A stretch of 64,000 nucleotides of DNA from Pseudomonas viridiflava (GCF_900601905.1 NZ_UWFA01000383.1:434001-498000), one strand, 5' to 3'; shown: positions 17,284 through 27,896, counted from the stretch's first letter. Notes: generated by a model from the sequence alone, not told the origin. Numbers and translations are program-made.

Positions 17284-18327
17284 ATGCCAACCCCTCATAG
17301 CCAACCCACCCTCAAGCACACTATCTCCAGCGCTCTGGTCCACGAAGCGCTGTTGCAATGTGCGCTGGCGGACGCGGCTGTTCAGGCTTTGTTGACTGAG
17401 GTCGGCGTAACCCCGCCGACAGAAGAAGCCGAAAGTCGAGTGCCTGCCAGTGCTTATGCTGCGCTGTGGAGCAGCCTTGCGCAGCAGACCGACGACTGGT
17501 TTTTTGGCATGGATGCCCGGCCGTTGCGTCGCGGCAGCCTGGCGTTTCTATTTCGCTCTTCGATGGCCCAGCCGACGCTGGCCAAGGGGCTTGAGTCAGG
17601 CCTGAATTTTCTGCGCCTGATGCTGCAACACTTTGATGCCCAGCTGATTCGCCGCCAGAGCGTGGCGGAAATTGTCATCAGCCAACCGGCATCGATCAAC
17701 TGCAGAGCCTTCGCCGACTTTACGTTCTGGATGATTGTCCACGGGCTGATCTGCTGGTTGTCCGGGCGGCGCGTGCCGATTCTGGGGATCGAACTGCGTT
17801 GCGCAGAACCCGCATTCACTGACGATTACCGGGTGATGTTCTCCGACAACCTGCGTTTTGAGCGGCCTCAGTCAAGGATGATCTTCGCCGCTGACTGCCT
17901 GGATCTACCGATCCGGCGCACGCCGCAGGAGCTGCAGGCTTTTGTGGCCGCCACTCCCGGTAATCTGTTGGTCAAGTACCGCGACGCGCAAAGCCTTGCC
18001 AGCCGGATTCGTCACGAGTTGCGCAGCCGGTCTGCCGAACAGTGGCCGCAAAGCGCAGCGCTGGCAGAGGAGCTAGGTATCTCGACTTCGACCCTGCGCC
18101 GCCGTCTGGCTGATGAAGGGCAAAGTTATCAGTCGCTCAAGGACAGCGTACGCAAGGAGCTGGCGATTGGCTGGCTGGCTGACGAAGCACTGAGTTTCAC
18201 GACCATCGCCGAGCGCCTGGGTTTTGCCGATATCAGCTCGTTCTATAAAGCCTTTCGCAAATGGTCGGGCACCAACCCCGGTCATTACCGCAGTGTGGTG
18301 ATTGGCCAAACCGGTCATTGCGACTGA
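17284..18327 (+). CDS. AraC-family transcriptional regulator
   Basis: A 347-residue regulator. The N-terminal two thirds match the Arabinose_bd-type sensor domain typical of OruR/ArgR-like AraC members (WSSLAQQTDDWFFGMD and RRGSLAFLF segments). Residues about 245-340 carry two helix-turn-helix motifs (LAEELGISTSTLRRRLADEG, then IAERLGFADISSFYKAFRKW). ATG 17284 with GAGGT upstream was chosen; the longer frame runs through non-coding DNA. It precedes the acyl-CoA oxidation genes by 80 bp in the same direction and is their probable activator. Confidence 0.85.
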   Translation: MPTPHSQPTLKHTISSALVHEALLQCALADAAVQALLTEVGVTPPTEEAESRVPASAYAALWSSLAQQTDDWFFGMDARPLRRGSLAFLFRSSMAQPTLAKGLESGLNFLRLMLQHFDAQLIRRQSVAEIVISQPASINCRAFADFTFWMIVHGLICWLSGRRVPILGIELRCAEPAFTDDYRVMFSDNLRFERPQSRMIFAADCLDLPIRRTPQELQAFVAATPGNLLVKYRDAQSLASRIRHELRSRSAEQWPQSAALAEELGISTSTLRRRLADEGQSYQSLKDSVRKELAIGWLADEALSFTTIAERLGFADISSFYKAFRKWSGTNPGHYRSVVIGQTGHCD

Positions 18328-18407
18328 GCACTTTGACCATTGCCTGAGCCTCCGGTCGGCGCGACTATCGCGCTATTACAACGATAAAAACCGGTCAGAG
18401 GCGCTTT

Positions 18408-19175
18408 ATGGATATCAGAGACAAAGTCTTTTTGGTCAGCGGTGGTGCGTCCGGGCTGGGCGCGGCCACTGCGCAATTGCTTATCGCTCAAGGCGCGCGC
18501 GTCATGCTGGCGGACATCAACCCCGACGCGCTGGCGGCCCGGCTGGAAACACTCGGCAGCAATGCCCGCTCGGCGGTCACTGACGTCAGTCAGGAAGCGT
18601 CAGCGCAGGCCGCTGTGGATGACACGCTAAGCGCGTTCGGCGCTTTGCACGGGCTGATCAACTGCGCGGGCATCGTCGGCGCGCAGAAGATTCTCGGCAA
18701 GGAAGGCCCGCACGACCTGCCAAGCTTTCGCCGGGTGATCGACGTCAACCTGATCGGGACCTTCAACCTGATGCGTCTGGCGAGCGCGGCGATGGCCGAG
18801 GGCGCGGCCGGGGCAGACGGCGAGCGGGGCGTGATCATCAACACGGCTTCGGTGGCCGCTTACGACGGGCAGATCGGTCAGGCAGCCTATGCCGCGTCCA
18901 AAGGCGCAATTGTCAGCATGACCTTGCCCGCTGCCCGGGAACTGGCGCGCTTTGGCATTCGGGTCATGGCCATCGCCCCCGGTATCTTCGAAACGCCCAT
19001 GATGGCCGGGATGACTGAGCAGGTCCGCGAGTCGCTGGCCGCAGGTGTGCCGTTCCCGCCGCGGCTGGGCAAGCCTGATGAATACGCAGCGCTGGTCCGG
19101 CACATCATTGAAAACCCCATGCTCAATGGCGAGGTTATCCGCCTGGATGGTGCCTTGCGCATGGCCGCCCGCTGA
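18408..19175 (+). CDS. SDR-family 3-hydroxyacyl-CoA dehydrogenase (type 2-like)
   Basis: A 255-residue short-chain dehydrogenase. The NAD site GGASGLGAA is at residues 12-20, an ADINPD segment with an acidic residue favours NAD over NADP, and the catalytic triad is Ser148, Tyr161 and Lys165 (YAASK). The [12 protein letters not shown] tail is characteristic of type-2 3-hydroxyacyl-CoA dehydrogenases (HSD17B10-like). It should oxidise 3-hydroxyacyl-CoA to 3-ketoacyl-CoA. The thiolase follows 23 bp downstream, supporting a beta-oxidation role. Confidence 0.82.
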   Translation: MDIRDKVFLVSGGASGLGAATAQLLIAQGARVMLADINPDALAARLETLGSNARSAVTDVSQEASAQAAVDDTLSAFGALHGLINCAGIVGAQKILGKEGPHDLPSFRRVIDVNLIGTFNLMRLASAAMAEGAAGADGERGVIINTASVAAYDGQIGQAAYAASKGAIVSMTLPAARELARFGIRVMAIAPGIFETPMMAGMTEQVRESLAAGVPFPPRLGKPDEYAALVRHIIENPMLNGEVIRLDGALRMAAR

Positions 19176-19198
19176 GCCGCAAGGCCGAGGAGAAGATC

Positions 19199-20407
19199 AT
19201 GTCGAGTCAAAACGCGACGAACCTTGATGATCCTGTAGTGATTGTCAGCGCCGTGCGCACGCCCATGGGCGGCTTCCAGGGTGAATTGAAAAGCCTGAGC
19301 GCCCCGCAGCTGGGGGCAGCGGCCATCCGTGCCGCGGTCGAACGGATCAACCTGGCACCTGCAGAGGTGGATCAGGTGCTGTTTGGCTGCGTGTTATCCG
19401 CAGGTCTGGGCCAGGCACCCGCCCGGCAAGCGGCGCTGGGGGCAGGGCTGCCCACTTCTACGCCGTGTACGACCTTGAACAAGATGTGCGGCTCGGGCAT
19501 GCAAGCCGTGATCCTCGGCCATGACATGCTGCTTGCTGGCAGCGCGCAGGCGGTGGTCGCCGGTGGCATGGAAAGCATGTCCAACGCTCCGTATCTGCTG
19601 GATCGCGCCCGCAGTGGCTATCGGATGGGGCACGGCCGGGTGCTGGATCACATGTTTCTGGATGGTCTGGAAGATGCCTACGAACCGGGTCGGCTCATGG
19701 GGACCTACGCCGAGGACTGCGCGCAAGCCCAGGGCTTGAGTCGTGAAGTGCAGGATGCCTACGCGTTAGCCTCGCTGACCCGCGCCCGCCAAGCCATGGG
19801 CAATGGCGGCTTCGATGCCGAAATCGTGCCGCTGCAGGTGACGGTCGGCAAGGAGCAGCAACAGGTCAGCCAGGACGAACAGCCGCCAAAAGCCCGGCCC
19901 GAAAAAATCCCTGCGTTGAAGCCCGCTTTCCGCGACGGCGGAACGGTGACCGCCGCCAACGCCAGCTCGATCTCCGATGGCGCCGCAGCGCTGATTCTGA
20001 TGCGCCGTTCGACCGCCGAGCGACTTGGCTTGAAGCCTTTAGCCATCATCCACGGTCATGCGGACTTCGCTGATGAGCCAGCGCTGTTTCCAACCGCTCC
20101 GATCGGCGCCATCAAAAACCTGATGCATCGCATCAATTGGAGGCTGGAACAGGTTGATTTATTTGAGATTAATGAAGCGTTTGCAGTGGTAGCCCTGGCC
20201 ACCATGACTCAGCTCCAGCTGCCTCACGACAAGGTCAATGTCCACGGCGGTGCCTGTGCCCTTGGTCACCCGATTGGGGCGTCAGGTGCGCGAATCCTGG
20301 TCACGCTGCTGCACGCACTGCAACGCAAGCAGCTGCGCCGGGGCGTTGCCGCGATTTGCATTGGAGGTGGAGAAGCCACGGCAGTTGCCATCGAACGGCT
20401 TGAATAG
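19199..20407 (+). CDS. Acetyl-CoA acyltransferase (thiolase)
   Basis: A 402-residue thiolase. Nucleophile Cys97 sits in NKMCGSGM, the His357 in GHPIGASG and the second Cys387 in CIGGGEA are all present, with NEAFAVV upstream. It cleaves 3-ketoacyl-CoA to acetyl-CoA and a shortened acyl-CoA, or 2-methylacetoacetyl-CoA in branched-chain breakdown. GGAG-type ribosome site precedes ATG 19199. Located between the dehydrogenase and hydratase genes, so the three form one degradation module. Confidence 0.88.
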   Translation: MSSQNATNLDDPVVIVSAVRTPMGGFQGELKSLSAPQLGAAAIRAAVERINLAPAEVDQVLFGCVLSAGLGQAPARQAALGAGLPTSTPCTTLNKMCGSGMQAVILGHDMLLAGSAQAVVAGGMESMSNAPYLLDRARSGYRMGHGRVLDHMFLDGLEDAYEPGRLMGTYAEDCAQAQGLSREVQDAYALASLTRARQAMGNGGFDAEIVPLQVTVGKEQQQVSQDEQPPKARPEKIPALKPAFRDGGTVTAANASSISDGAAALILMRRSTAERLGLKPLAIIHGHADFADEPALFPTAPIGAIKNLMHRINWRLEQVDLFEINEAFAVVALATMTQLQLPHDKVNVHGGACALGHPIGASGARILVTLLHALQRKQLRRGVAAICIGGGEATAVAIERLE

Positions 20408-20484
20408 TCTTTTATCAGACGGTTAGGTGACGTAGTTAAAGTGATTTATTAGATTCGTGTCGTGGCATAAGGAGTTATATTTCA

Positions 20485-21258
20485 ATGGTTTACGAGACTA
20501 TTCTGCTAGAGATTCGAGAACAAGTTGGGCTGATCACACTCAATCGTCCTGGCGCCCTGAATGCGCTCAACGCGCAATTGATCGGCGAATTGAACCATGC
20601 GCTGGATCAATTGGACGCTGATCGCACAATTGGTTGCATCGTGCTGACCGGTTCCGGCAAAGCCTTCGCTGCGGGCGCCGATATCAAGGAAATGGCCCAG
20701 CTCACGTACCCGCAGATTTACCTGGACGACCTGTTCAGCGAAAGCGACCGAGTGGCCAATCGCCGCACGCCGATGATTGCGGCGGTCGCAGGCTTTGCCT
20801 TAGGTGGCGGCTGCGAGCTGGCGCTGATGTGCGACTTTATCCTCGCGGCCGACAACGCCCGCTTTGGTCAGCCGGAGATCAAGCTGGGGGTGCTGCCGGG
20901 CATGGGCGGCACACAGCGCCTGACTCGCGCAGTGGGCAAGGCCAAGGCCATGGAAATGTGCCTGACCGGGCGGCTGATGGACGCCGTGGAAGCCGAACGG
21001 GCCGGTCTGGTCGCCCGGATCCTGCCCGCTGCCCAGTTGCTGGACGAGGCCTTGCAAGTGGCAGCCTCTATTGCCCAAAAATCCCTGCCGGTGGCGATGA
21101 TGATCAAGGAAAGCGTCAACCGCGCCTTTGAAGTCAGCCTGGCCGAAGGCATCCGTTTCGAGCGACGCGTGTTCCATGCCGCCTTTGCCTGTGAAGACCA
21201 GAAGGAGGGCATGGCTGCCTTCATCGACAAGCGCGAGCCGCAATTCAAGGGGCACTAA
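20485..21258 (+). CDS. Enoyl-CoA hydratase
   Basis: A 257-residue crotonase-fold hydratase adding water to trans-2-enoyl-CoA. The oxyanion-hole stretch AAGADIKEM (about residues 66-74), catalytic glutamates in [11 protein letters not shown] and in [14 protein letters not shown] are intact. Length and motifs match FadB1x/PaaF-type monofunctional hydratases. A 77-bp AT-richer gap separates it from the thiolase and could hold its own promoter; AAGGAG precedes the ATG. Confidence 0.87.
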   Translation: MVYETILLEIREQVGLITLNRPGALNALNAQLIGELNHALDQLDADRTIGCIVLTGSGKAFAAGADIKEMAQLTYPQIYLDDLFSESDRVANRRTPMIAAVAGFALGGGCELALMCDFILAADNARFGQPEIKLGVLPGMGGTQRLTRAVGKAKAMEMCLTGRLMDAVEAERAGLVARILPAAQLLDEALQVAASIAQKSLPVAMMIKESVNRAFEVSLAEGIRFERRVFHAAFACEDQKEGMAAFIDKREPQFKGH

Positions 21259-21353
21259 CCCGTTTCCCAGACGTCAAATCCCGGACTTTCGGTCGTTGCG
21301 CTTCTCGCTGAAGCATGTCTTCCAAGCGAGGAGCATTAAGCAAAGGAGCAACA

Positions 21354-21884
21354 ATGAGTCCATGGTGGGAAGAAGTCTGGGAAACATTGCAGTCGGAATT
21401 TTCTGATATCACTGATGCGTCGCAGATGACCCGGGTCACGGTGCGGCTGGTGCTTGCAGCGGTGCTGGGCGGGATTCTGGGGTTTGAACGCGAGCACAGG
21501 GGCAAGGCAGCAGGCGTTCGTACTCATATGCTGGTGGCTATGGGCGCAGCGTTGTTTGTGCTGGCGCCGCACATGGCAGGGGTGGATGACGCAGGATTGA
21601 GCCGGGTGATCCAGGGAATTGTGGCCGGGATCGGGTTCCTCGGTGCAGGCACCATCCTCAAGGACCGGGCGCAGCGTACCGATCAGGTCAAAGGCCTGAC
21701 CACATCAGCAGGTCTGTGGATGACGGCGGCGATCGGAATCGCAGCGGGTATGGGACGTGAAGCGACGGCGGTACTGAGTACGGTGCTGGCGCTGGGCATT
21801 TTGAGCGTCGTTCCCGCCATTGTCGGCAAACTTGACCCCCCTGAGCAGAATGAACACAAGAAGGACGGCTCGGAAAAACCCTGA
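21354..21884 (+). CDS. MgtC/SapB-family membrane protein
   Basis: A 176-residue inner-membrane protein with about five hydrophobic segments. It carries the MgtC-family signature: RLVLAAVLGGILGFEREHRGKAAGVRTHMLV (residues 31-61, with E and R), and GIVAGIGFLGAGTILKD with VKGLTTSAGLW. It lacks the C-terminal cytoplasmic domain of Salmonella MgtC. MgtC in Pseudomonas affects growth at low magnesium and ATP synthase activity. ATG 21354 follows AAAGGAGC by seven bases. Function of this short form is uncertain. Confidence 0.82.
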   Translation: MSPWWEEVWETLQSEFSDITDASQMTRVTVRLVLAAVLGGILGFEREHRGKAAGVRTHMLVAMGAALFVLAPHMAGVDDAGLSRVIQGIVAGIGFLGAGTILKDRAQRTDQVKGLTTSAGLWMTAAIGIAAGMGREATAVLSTVLALGILSVVPAIVGKLDPPEQNEHKKDGSEKP

Positions 21885-21891
21885 GCCGTCC
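21863..21891. terminator. Hairpin at end of MgtC-like gene
   Basis: GGACGGCTC and GAGCCGTCC form a perfect nine-base stem with a 11-base loop spanning the stop codon. There is no downstream T-run, so it may be a bidirectional or weak terminator between two convergent genes. Confidence 0.5.
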
Positions 21892-21899
21892 ATGCCTGG

Positions 21900-22094
21900 C
21901 TAGCCGGGCAGGTCTCTGCCTTGTTTACGGGCCAGGTCATCGCCGAGCGTTGCCGGAGGCTCCTCTGCCGGAGGGTCGCCCACCGGTATCACCGGCGGCA
22001 TGGTGGGCGGCGGTTCCTGGTCCGGCGGGGGCACCGGCAGCGCCGGGTCATCGATCATCGGATCGGGCGTTTCTGGAGGGATCGGAAGACTCAT
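21900..22094 (-). CDS. Small proline-rich hypothetical protein
   Basis: A 64-residue protein of unknown function, 22 of the residues proline, with repeated PPxxEPP-type segments and ending in ARKQGRDLPG. ATG 22094 is preceded by GAGGTG eight bases away; the longer upstream frame runs into REP sequence and is rejected. Similar proline-rich small proteins are widespread in Pseudomonas. It is likely unstructured and cytoplasmic. Confidence 0.6.
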   Translation of the reverse strand: MSLPIPPETPDPMIDDPALPVPPPDQEPPPTMPPVIPVGDPPAEEPPATLGDDLARKQGRDLPG

Positions 22095-22190
22095 CGGCTG
22101 CACCTCGTTCAGTGGGTTGCTGAGGTTTTTGACTTCAGGCGCGGGTGAATAATTCAAACCATTGCGCATTCGGTAGAACCGAGCCTGCTC

Positions 22191-22263
22191 GCGATGAACG
22201 ATGCGCGAGCTGCCTGACGGCCCGGTGTGGCTGATTTGCGGGCAAGCCTCGCTCCAGCAGGCC
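22191..22263. repeat. Degenerate REP element
   Basis: GCTCGCGATGAACGATGCGCGAGC (a short inverted pair near 22189-22212) is followed by a REP half-site TTGCGGGCAAGCCTCGCTCCAGC (22237-22259). The stretch lies upstream of the glgE operon. Confidence 0.5.
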
Positions 22264-22361
22264 TTGTCCCACCTAGGGACGGTTTTGCCAAATTCCAGCC
22301 TTGAGCCAGGAAGCCTCGCCAACTCTCACCTATGCTCGCTCCTGAGCACAAAAACCTCTTT

Positions 22362-22389
22362 GAACTTTTCACCTGCGCCACCGCTCGGA
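22362..22389 (+). promoter_or_regulatory. Candidate AlgU (sigma-E-like) promoter for the glgE operon
   Basis: GAACTT at 22362-22367 followed after 17 bases by TCGGA (22385-22389) resembles the AlgU/RpoE consensus GAACTT-N16/17-TCTGA (one mismatch). It would start transcription about 130 bp upstream of glgE. AlgU control of trehalose genes under osmotic stress is established in related pseudomonads; its use here is inference. Confidence 0.4.
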
Positions 22390-22528
22390 AACCAGTAGGC
22401 CGGATTTGTCGTGTGGACCAGACGCGGCCGGACAACGTTTACTGGGCAGTGGCCACTGGGCGGCTGCCAACATCTTTCACTGCATGGATTGCACAGGAGC
22501 GTCCCTGGGGCGTGAGGAGTGATGCTCG

Positions 22529-24556
22529 ATGAATACAGTTGATCAGCCATATGGCCCGGATTCCCTGGCCCGCGAAGTTCCACACCCGACTCGACCTATA
22601 CCTTTGACCCAAGCCCTGCAGTTGCCGCGAATCGTGATCGAAGACACCGCGCCGGTGATCGACGAAGGTCTGTTTGCGGCCAAGGCGATTGCCGGTCAGC
22701 CGGTCACAGTGACCAGCAAGGTGTACGCCGATGGTCACGACAAGATGGCGGTGCACGTGCGCTGGCGGGCGGCCGATGAAGAGCACTGGCATACGGCTCC
22801 CTTGCAAGAGCTGGGCAATGACAGCTGGAGCGGCGAGTTCGTCCCGGATAGCGTCAGCCGCTATGTGTTCCAGCTTGAAGCCTGGATCGATCAGTTCGGC
22901 AGTTATCGCTACGAACTGGAGAAGAAGTTTGGTGCAGGCGTAGCCATTGAGCTTGAACTGACCGAGGGCCGCATCCACCTCGAACACGCGGCCGCGCGCA
23001 GCGAGGGTGAACTGCAACAGCAGATTCATCAGGTGTTGGGTGAGCTGGAGCGTGCCGACGGTGAGGGCAAGGTAGAAGTGCTGCTCAACAGCCAGACCGC
23101 TGCGTTGATGAGCCAGGCCGACAACCGTGCGTTTTTGAGCCGCAGCGTCGAGTTCCCGCTGGACGTTGAGCGCGAGCTGGCCCAGTTCGCCAGCTGGTAT
23201 GAACTGTTTCCGCGCTCCATTACCGACGATGCCAAGCGTCACGGCACCTTCAATGACGTGCACAGCCGTTTGCCGATGATTCGCGACATGGGCTTTGACG
23301 TGCTGTATTTCCCGCCGATCCATCCGATCGGCCGCGCCCATCGCAAGGGGCCTAACAATTCCCTGACGGCAGGACCGGATGACGTGGGCAGTCCGTATGC
23401 CATCGGCAGTGAAGAGGGTGGCCACGAGGCTATTCACCCGCAATTGGGCAGCCGCGAAGACTTCCGCAATCTGGTCGCTGCTGCAGCCGAGCATGGTCTG
23501 GAGATCGCCCTGGACTTCGCCATCCAGTGTTCCCAGGACCACCCGTGGCTCAAGCAGCACCCGGGCTGGTTCACATGGCGCCCGGACGGCACCATCCGGT
23601 ACGCGGAAAACCCGCCGAAGAAATACCAGGACATCGTCAACGTCGATTTCTACGCCCCGGATGCCGTTCCGAGTCTGTGGCTGGAGTTGCGCGATGTGGT
23701 ACTCGGCTGGGTGGAAGAGGGTGTGAAGATCTTCCGCGTCGACAACCCGCACACCAAGCCCTTGCCGTTCTGGCAGTGGATGATTGCCGATATTCGCAGC
23801 CAGCACCCTGACGTCATGTTCCTGGCTGAAGCCTTCACCAAGCCGGCCATGATGGCGCGCCTGGGCAAAGTCGGGTATTCCCAGAGCTACACCTATTTCA
23901 CTTGGCGCAACACCAAGGCCGAGCTGTCGGAGTATTTCACCCAGCTCAATGAAACCCCTTGGCGCGACTGCTACCGCCCGAATTTCTTCGTCAACACGCC
24001 GGACATCAACCCGCACTTCCTTCACGATTCCGGCCGGGCCGGCTTCCTGATTCGCGCGGCGCTGGCGACCATGGGCTCCGGCCTCTGGGGCATGTACTCC
24101 GGGTTTGAACTGTGCGAGTCCGCGCCGGTGTTAGGCAAGGAAGAATACCTGGACTCGGAAAAGTACGAGATTCGCCCTCGGGACTTCACCGCGCCCGGCA
24201 ACATCATTGCCGAAATCGCCCAGCTCAATCGCATTCGCCGTCAGAACCCGGCCTTGCAGACCCACCTGGGTTTGAAGCTCTACGCGGCTTACAACGACAA
24301 CATCCTGTATTTCGGCAAGCGCAGTGCCGACGGCAGCAATTTCATCCTGGTGGCGGTCAGCCTCGATCCGTTCAACCCTCAGGAAGCGGGCTTTGAGTTG
24401 CCACTGTGGGAGATGGGTCTGCCAGACGACGCAGCGACTTCCGGAGAGGACCTGATGACCGGACACCGCTGGACCTGGTACGGCAAGAACCAGTACATGC
24501 GCATTGACCCGTCTTACCAGCCGTTCGGCATCTGGCGTATCCAGTCCACGATCTAG
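22529..24556 (+). CDS. glgE: GlgE, alpha-1,4-glucan:maltose-1-phosphate maltosyltransferase
   Basis: A 675-residue GH13 enzyme that adds maltosyl units from maltose-1-phosphate to alpha-1,4-glucan. An N-terminal domain to about residue 200 precedes a (beta/alpha)8 barrel. Catalytic residues are the nucleophile Asp405 (FRVDNPHTK), acid/base Glu434 (LAEAFTKP) and Asp492 (NTPDINP). GAGGAG precedes ATG 22529. In the operon it uses the product of the downstream TreS-Pep2 protein; together with GlgB it builds glycogen-like glucan from trehalose, a route tied to osmotic and desiccation tolerance. Confidence 0.93.
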   Translation: MNTVDQPYGPDSLAREVPHPTRPIPLTQALQLPRIVIEDTAPVIDEGLFAAKAIAGQPVTVTSKVYADGHDKMAVHVRWRAADEEHWHTAPLQELGNDSWSGEFVPDSVSRYVFQLEAWIDQFGSYRYELEKKFGAGVAIELELTEGRIHLEHAAARSEGELQQQIHQVLGELERADGEGKVEVLLNSQTAALMSQADNRAFLSRSVEFPLDVERELAQFASWYELFPRSITDDAKRHGTFNDVHSRLPMIRDMGFDVLYFPPIHPIGRAHRKGPNNSLTAGPDDVGSPYAIGSEEGGHEAIHPQLGSREDFRNLVAAAAEHGLEIALDFAIQCSQDHPWLKQHPGWFTWRPDGTIRYAENPPKKYQDIVNVDFYAPDAVPSLWLELRDVVLGWVEEGVKIFRVDNPHTKPLPFWQWMIADIRSQHPDVMFLAEAFTKPAMMARLGKVGYSQSYTYFTWRNTKAELSEYFTQLNETPWRDCYRPNFFVNTPDINPHFLHDSGRAGFLIRAALATMGSGLWGMYSGFELCESAPVLGKEEYLDSEKYEIRPRDFTAPGNIIAEIAQLNRIRRQNPALQTHLGLKLYAAYNDNILYFGKRSADGSNFILVAVSLDPFNPQEAGFELPLWEMGLPDDAATSGEDLMTGHRWTWYGKNQYMRIDPSYQPFGIWRIQSTI

Positions 24557-24572
24557 CAGCAGGGCATCTAAC

Positions 24573-27500
24573 ATGGCGAAGAAACCCAAGAGCGCGGCAT
24601 TCATCAAGGACCCGCTCTGGTACAAGGATGCAGTGATTTATCAGGTACACGTGAAGTCGTTTTTCGACTCGAACAACGATGGCATCGGTGATTTTCCCGG
24701 CCTGATTTCCAAACTCGATTACATTGCGGAACTGGGCGTCAACACCATCTGGCTGTTGCCGTTCTACCCTTCGCCGCGGCGCGATGACGGCTACGACATT
24801 GCCGACTATCGCGGTGTGCACAGCGATTACGGGACCATGGCCGATGCGAAGAAATTCATCGCCGAGGCCCATAAGCGGGGTTTGCGGGTCATCACCGAGC
24901 TGGTCATCAACCACACCTCGGACCAGCATCCCTGGTTCCAGAAAGCGCGGGCGGCGAAGAAGGGCTCCAAGGCACGGGATTTCTATGTCTGGTCCGATAC
25001 TGACCACAAGTACGACGGCACGCGGATCATCTTTCTCGACACCGAAAAGTCCAACTGGACCTGGGATCCGGTGGCTGAGCAGTATTTCTGGCACCGGTTC
25101 TATTCCCACCAGCCAGACCTGAACTTCGATAACCCGCAGGTCATGGAGGCTGTGCTGGAGGTGATGCGTTACTGGCTGGACATGGGCATCGACGGCCTGC
25201 GTCTTGATGCGATTCCGTACCTGATCGAGCGCGATGGCACCAACAACGAGAACCTGCCCGAGACCCACGCGGTCCTCAAGAAGATCCGTGCCGAAATCGA
25301 CGCCAACTACCCGGACCGCATGTTGCTGGCCGAAGCCAATCAGTGGCCGGAAGACACGCAGCTGTATTTCGGCGACACCAAGGGCCAGGATGGCGACGAA
25401 TGCCACATGGCGTTCCACTTTCCGCTGATGCCGCGCATGTACATGGCCCTGGCTCAGGAAGACCGCTTTCCGATCACCGACATCCTGCGTCAGACCCCGG
25501 AAATCCCGGCTAACTGCCAGTGGGCGATCTTCCTGCGCAACCATGATGAGCTGACGCTGGAAATGGTCACCGATCGCGAACGCGATTATCTGTGGAATTA
25601 CTACGCCGCCGACCGTCGTGCCCGAATCAACCTGGGCATTCGCCGTCGTCTGGCGCCGCTGGTGGAGCGCGACCGGCGTCGGGTCGAGCTGCTCAACAGC
25701 ATGCTGCTGTCTATGCCCGGTACGCCGACCCTGTATTACGGCGACGAAATCGGCATGGGCGACAACATTTACCTTGGCGACCGCGACGGTGTGCGCACGC
25801 CGATGCAGTGGTCCATCGACCGCAACGGCGGCTTCTCGCGAGCCGACCCGGCCAGCCTGGTGCTGCCGCCGATCATGGATCCGCTGTACGGCTTCCAGTC
25901 GGTCAACGTCGAAACCCAGCACAATGATCCGCATTCCCTGCTTAACTGGAATCGGCGCATGCTGGCGGTGCGCAAGCAACAGAAAGCCTTTGGGCGTGGC
26001 GTATTGAAGATGCTGTCGCCAAGCAATCGCCGGATTCTGGCCTACACCCGTGAGTACACCGGACCCGATGGGCACACCGAGATCATTCTCTGCGTGGCCA
26101 ACGTCTCCAGTGCATCTCAGGCTGCCGAACTCGAACTTTCCAGTTATGCCGGCACGGTGCCGGTGGAGATGCTCGGCGGCAGCGCCTTCCCGCCCATAGG
26201 GCAGCTGAATTACCTGCTGACGTTGCCGCCCTATGGTTTCTATTGGTTCCTGCTTGCGTCAGAAAACCAGATGCCCAGCTGGCATGTGGAACCTGCGCAG
26301 AGCATGCCGGACTTCCCGACCATGGTCCTGAAAAAACGTCTCGAAGAATTGCTCGATGAGCCACTGCGCAGCACCATGGAGCAAAACTCCCTGGCGTTGT
26401 ATCTGCCCAAACGTCGCTGGTTCGCTTCCAAGGACCAGGCCATCGACAACGTCCATATCGCTTACGCGGTTCGTTTCGGCGATGCCGCGCATCCCGTGTT
26501 GCTCAGCGAGATAGAGGTCACTTCTGGCGGGCAGACCGCTCGCTATCAGTTGCCGTTCGGTCTGCTCGGCGAAGATGACATCAGCAGCGCCTTGCCGCAG
26601 CAACTGGCGTTGGCGCGAGTGCGTCGTGGCCGCCAGGTAGGGTTGATTACCGACGCGTTCACCCTGGAAACCTTCATTCGTGCGGTGGTGCATGGCATGC
26701 AGGTGCAAACCGTGCTGCCAAGCAACGACGGCGAGTTGCGCTTCGAGCACACGTCGTTCCTAGAGCCACTGGCGCTCAGCAATGAGTCCGAGGTGCGTTA
26801 TCTGTCTGCCGAACAGTCCAACAGTTCGGTGGTGGTTGGTGGCAGTCTGGTGCTCAAGATGCTGCGTCGGGTCAGCCCCGGTGTTCACCCTGAACTGGAG
26901 ATGGGCGCATTTCTCACCCATGCCGGGTATCAGCATATTTCACCGCTGTTGGGCTCTGTGGTTCGGGTGGGTAACGACGGCGAGCACAATCTGCTGATGA
27001 TTGCCCAGGGTTACCTGAGCAACCAGGGCGATGCCTGGGAGTGGACTCAGAACAACCTTGAGCGGGCCGTGCGCGACGAGATGTCTCACGGGATTTCCGG
27101 CCAGGAACAGCATTACAACGCCTTGCTGGAGTTGGCAGACTTTGCGGCTAACCTCGGCCTGCGTCTGGGCGAGATGCACAAGGTACTGGCGGCTTCCACG
27201 GATAACCCCGACTTTGCTGTGGAAGTTACCAGCGCCAAGGATAGCCAGGCGTCCGGTAAAAGCGTTGCCGAGCAGATGGATTACGCTTTGCAGCTGCTGG
27301 AGCAGAACAAATCGTCCCTGGAGGCGGTGGATCAGAAACTGGTCAACGACCTGCTGGCCAACCGCAAGAAGGTCCTGGCTCATGTGCAGTCATTGGCCAA
27401 GCGTTCGGTGGGTGGCCTGCGGATTCGGGTACATGGCGATTTGCACCTGGGCCAGGTTCTGGTGGTCAAGGGCGATGCTTATCTGATCGACTTCGAAGGT

Positions 27501-27896
27501 GAACCGGCTCGCTCGGTTGAGGAACGTCGCGCCAAGTACAGCCCGTTCAAAGATGTCAGCGGCGTACTGCGTTCGTTCGACTACGCTGCGGCCATGGCCG
27601 TGCGCAGTGCGCAAAGTGTCGACACCTCGCCTGAGGCCAGCGCCGCACGACGTCGAGTTGCCGATACGTATTTAAGCCAGGCTCGCGCTGCCTTTATCGA
27701 GGGTTATCGCTCGGCCACGGTCGACATTGCTCACGCCTGGAAAGACGCCAAGGGTGAAAGCGCTGCGCTGGAATTGTTTACCCTGGAAAAAACCGCTTAT
27801 GAAGTAGTCTACGAAGCCAGAAACCGCCCGAGCTGGTTAGCCGTGCCGTTGCAAGGCTTGCGTGGACTGCTGAACCTGTCTGATGGAGAGTCTTGA
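24573..27896 (+). CDS. treS: TreS-Pep2 fusion: trehalose synthase / maltokinase
   Basis: A 1107-residue bifunctional protein. Residues 1-550 are TreS, interconverting trehalose and maltose, with catalytic Asp212 (LRLDAIPYL), Glu254 (LAEANQW) and Asp325 (LRNHDEL). Residues about 570-1107 are a maltokinase (Pep2/Mak) that phosphorylates maltose; its kinase-like catalytic loop VHGDLHLGQ has Asp956 and the metal site DFEGEP has Asp973. Fusion channels trehalose to maltose-1-phosphate for GlgE. ATG 24573 lies 16 bp after glgE. In many actinobacteria the two halves are separate genes; the fusion is usual in Pseudomonas. Confidence 0.92.
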   Translation: MAKKPKSAAFIKDPLWYKDAVIYQVHVKSFFDSNNDGIGDFPGLISKLDYIAELGVNTIWLLPFYPSPRRDDGYDIADYRGVHSDYGTMADAKKFIAEAHKRGLRVITELVINHTSDQHPWFQKARAAKKGSKARDFYVWSDTDHKYDGTRIIFLDTEKSNWTWDPVAEQYFWHRFYSHQPDLNFDNPQVMEAVLEVMRYWLDMGIDGLRLDAIPYLIERDGTNNENLPETHAVLKKIRAEIDANYPDRMLLAEANQWPEDTQLYFGDTKGQDGDECHMAFHFPLMPRMYMALAQEDRFPITDILRQTPEIPANCQWAIFLRNHDELTLEMVTDRERDYLWNYYAADRRARINLGIRRRLAPLVERDRRRVELLNSMLLSMPGTPTLYYGDEIGMGDNIYLGDRDGVRTPMQWSIDRNGGFSRADPASLVLPPIMDPLYGFQSVNVETQHNDPHSLLNWNRRMLAVRKQQKAFGRGVLKMLSPSNRRILAYTREYTGPDGHTEIILCVANVSSASQAAELELSSYAGTVPVEMLGGSAFPPIGQLNYLLTLPPYGFYWFLLASENQMPSWHVEPAQSMPDFPTMVLKKRLEELLDEPLRSTMEQNSLALYLPKRRWFASKDQAIDNVHIAYAVRFGDAAHPVLLSEIEVTSGGQTARYQLPFGLLGEDDISSALPQQLALARVRRGRQVGLITDAFTLETFIRAVVHGMQVQTVLPSNDGELRFEHTSFLEPLALSNESEVRYLSAEQSNSSVVVGGSLVLKMLRRVSPGVHPELEMGAFLTHAGYQHISPLLGSVVRVGNDGEHNLLMIAQGYLSNQGDAWEWTQNNLERAVRDEMSHGISGQEQHYNALLELADFAANLGLRLGEMHKVLAASTDNPDFAVEVTSAKDSQASGKSVAEQMDYALQLLEQNKSSLEAVDQKLVNDLLANRKKVLAHVQSLAKRSVGGLRIRVHGDLHLGQVLVVKGDAYLIDFEGEPARSVEERRAKYSPFKDVSGVLRSFDYAAAMAVRSAQSVDTSPEASAARRRVADTYLSQARAAFIEGYRSATVDIAHAWKDAKGESAALELFTLEKTAYEVVYEARNRPSWLAVPLQGLRGLLNLSDGES

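Noticed and set aside
22439..24025. 528-codon open frame opposite glgE
   Set aside because: Overlaps catalytic barrel of glgE and has no recognisable domain; coding signal belongs to the plus strand.
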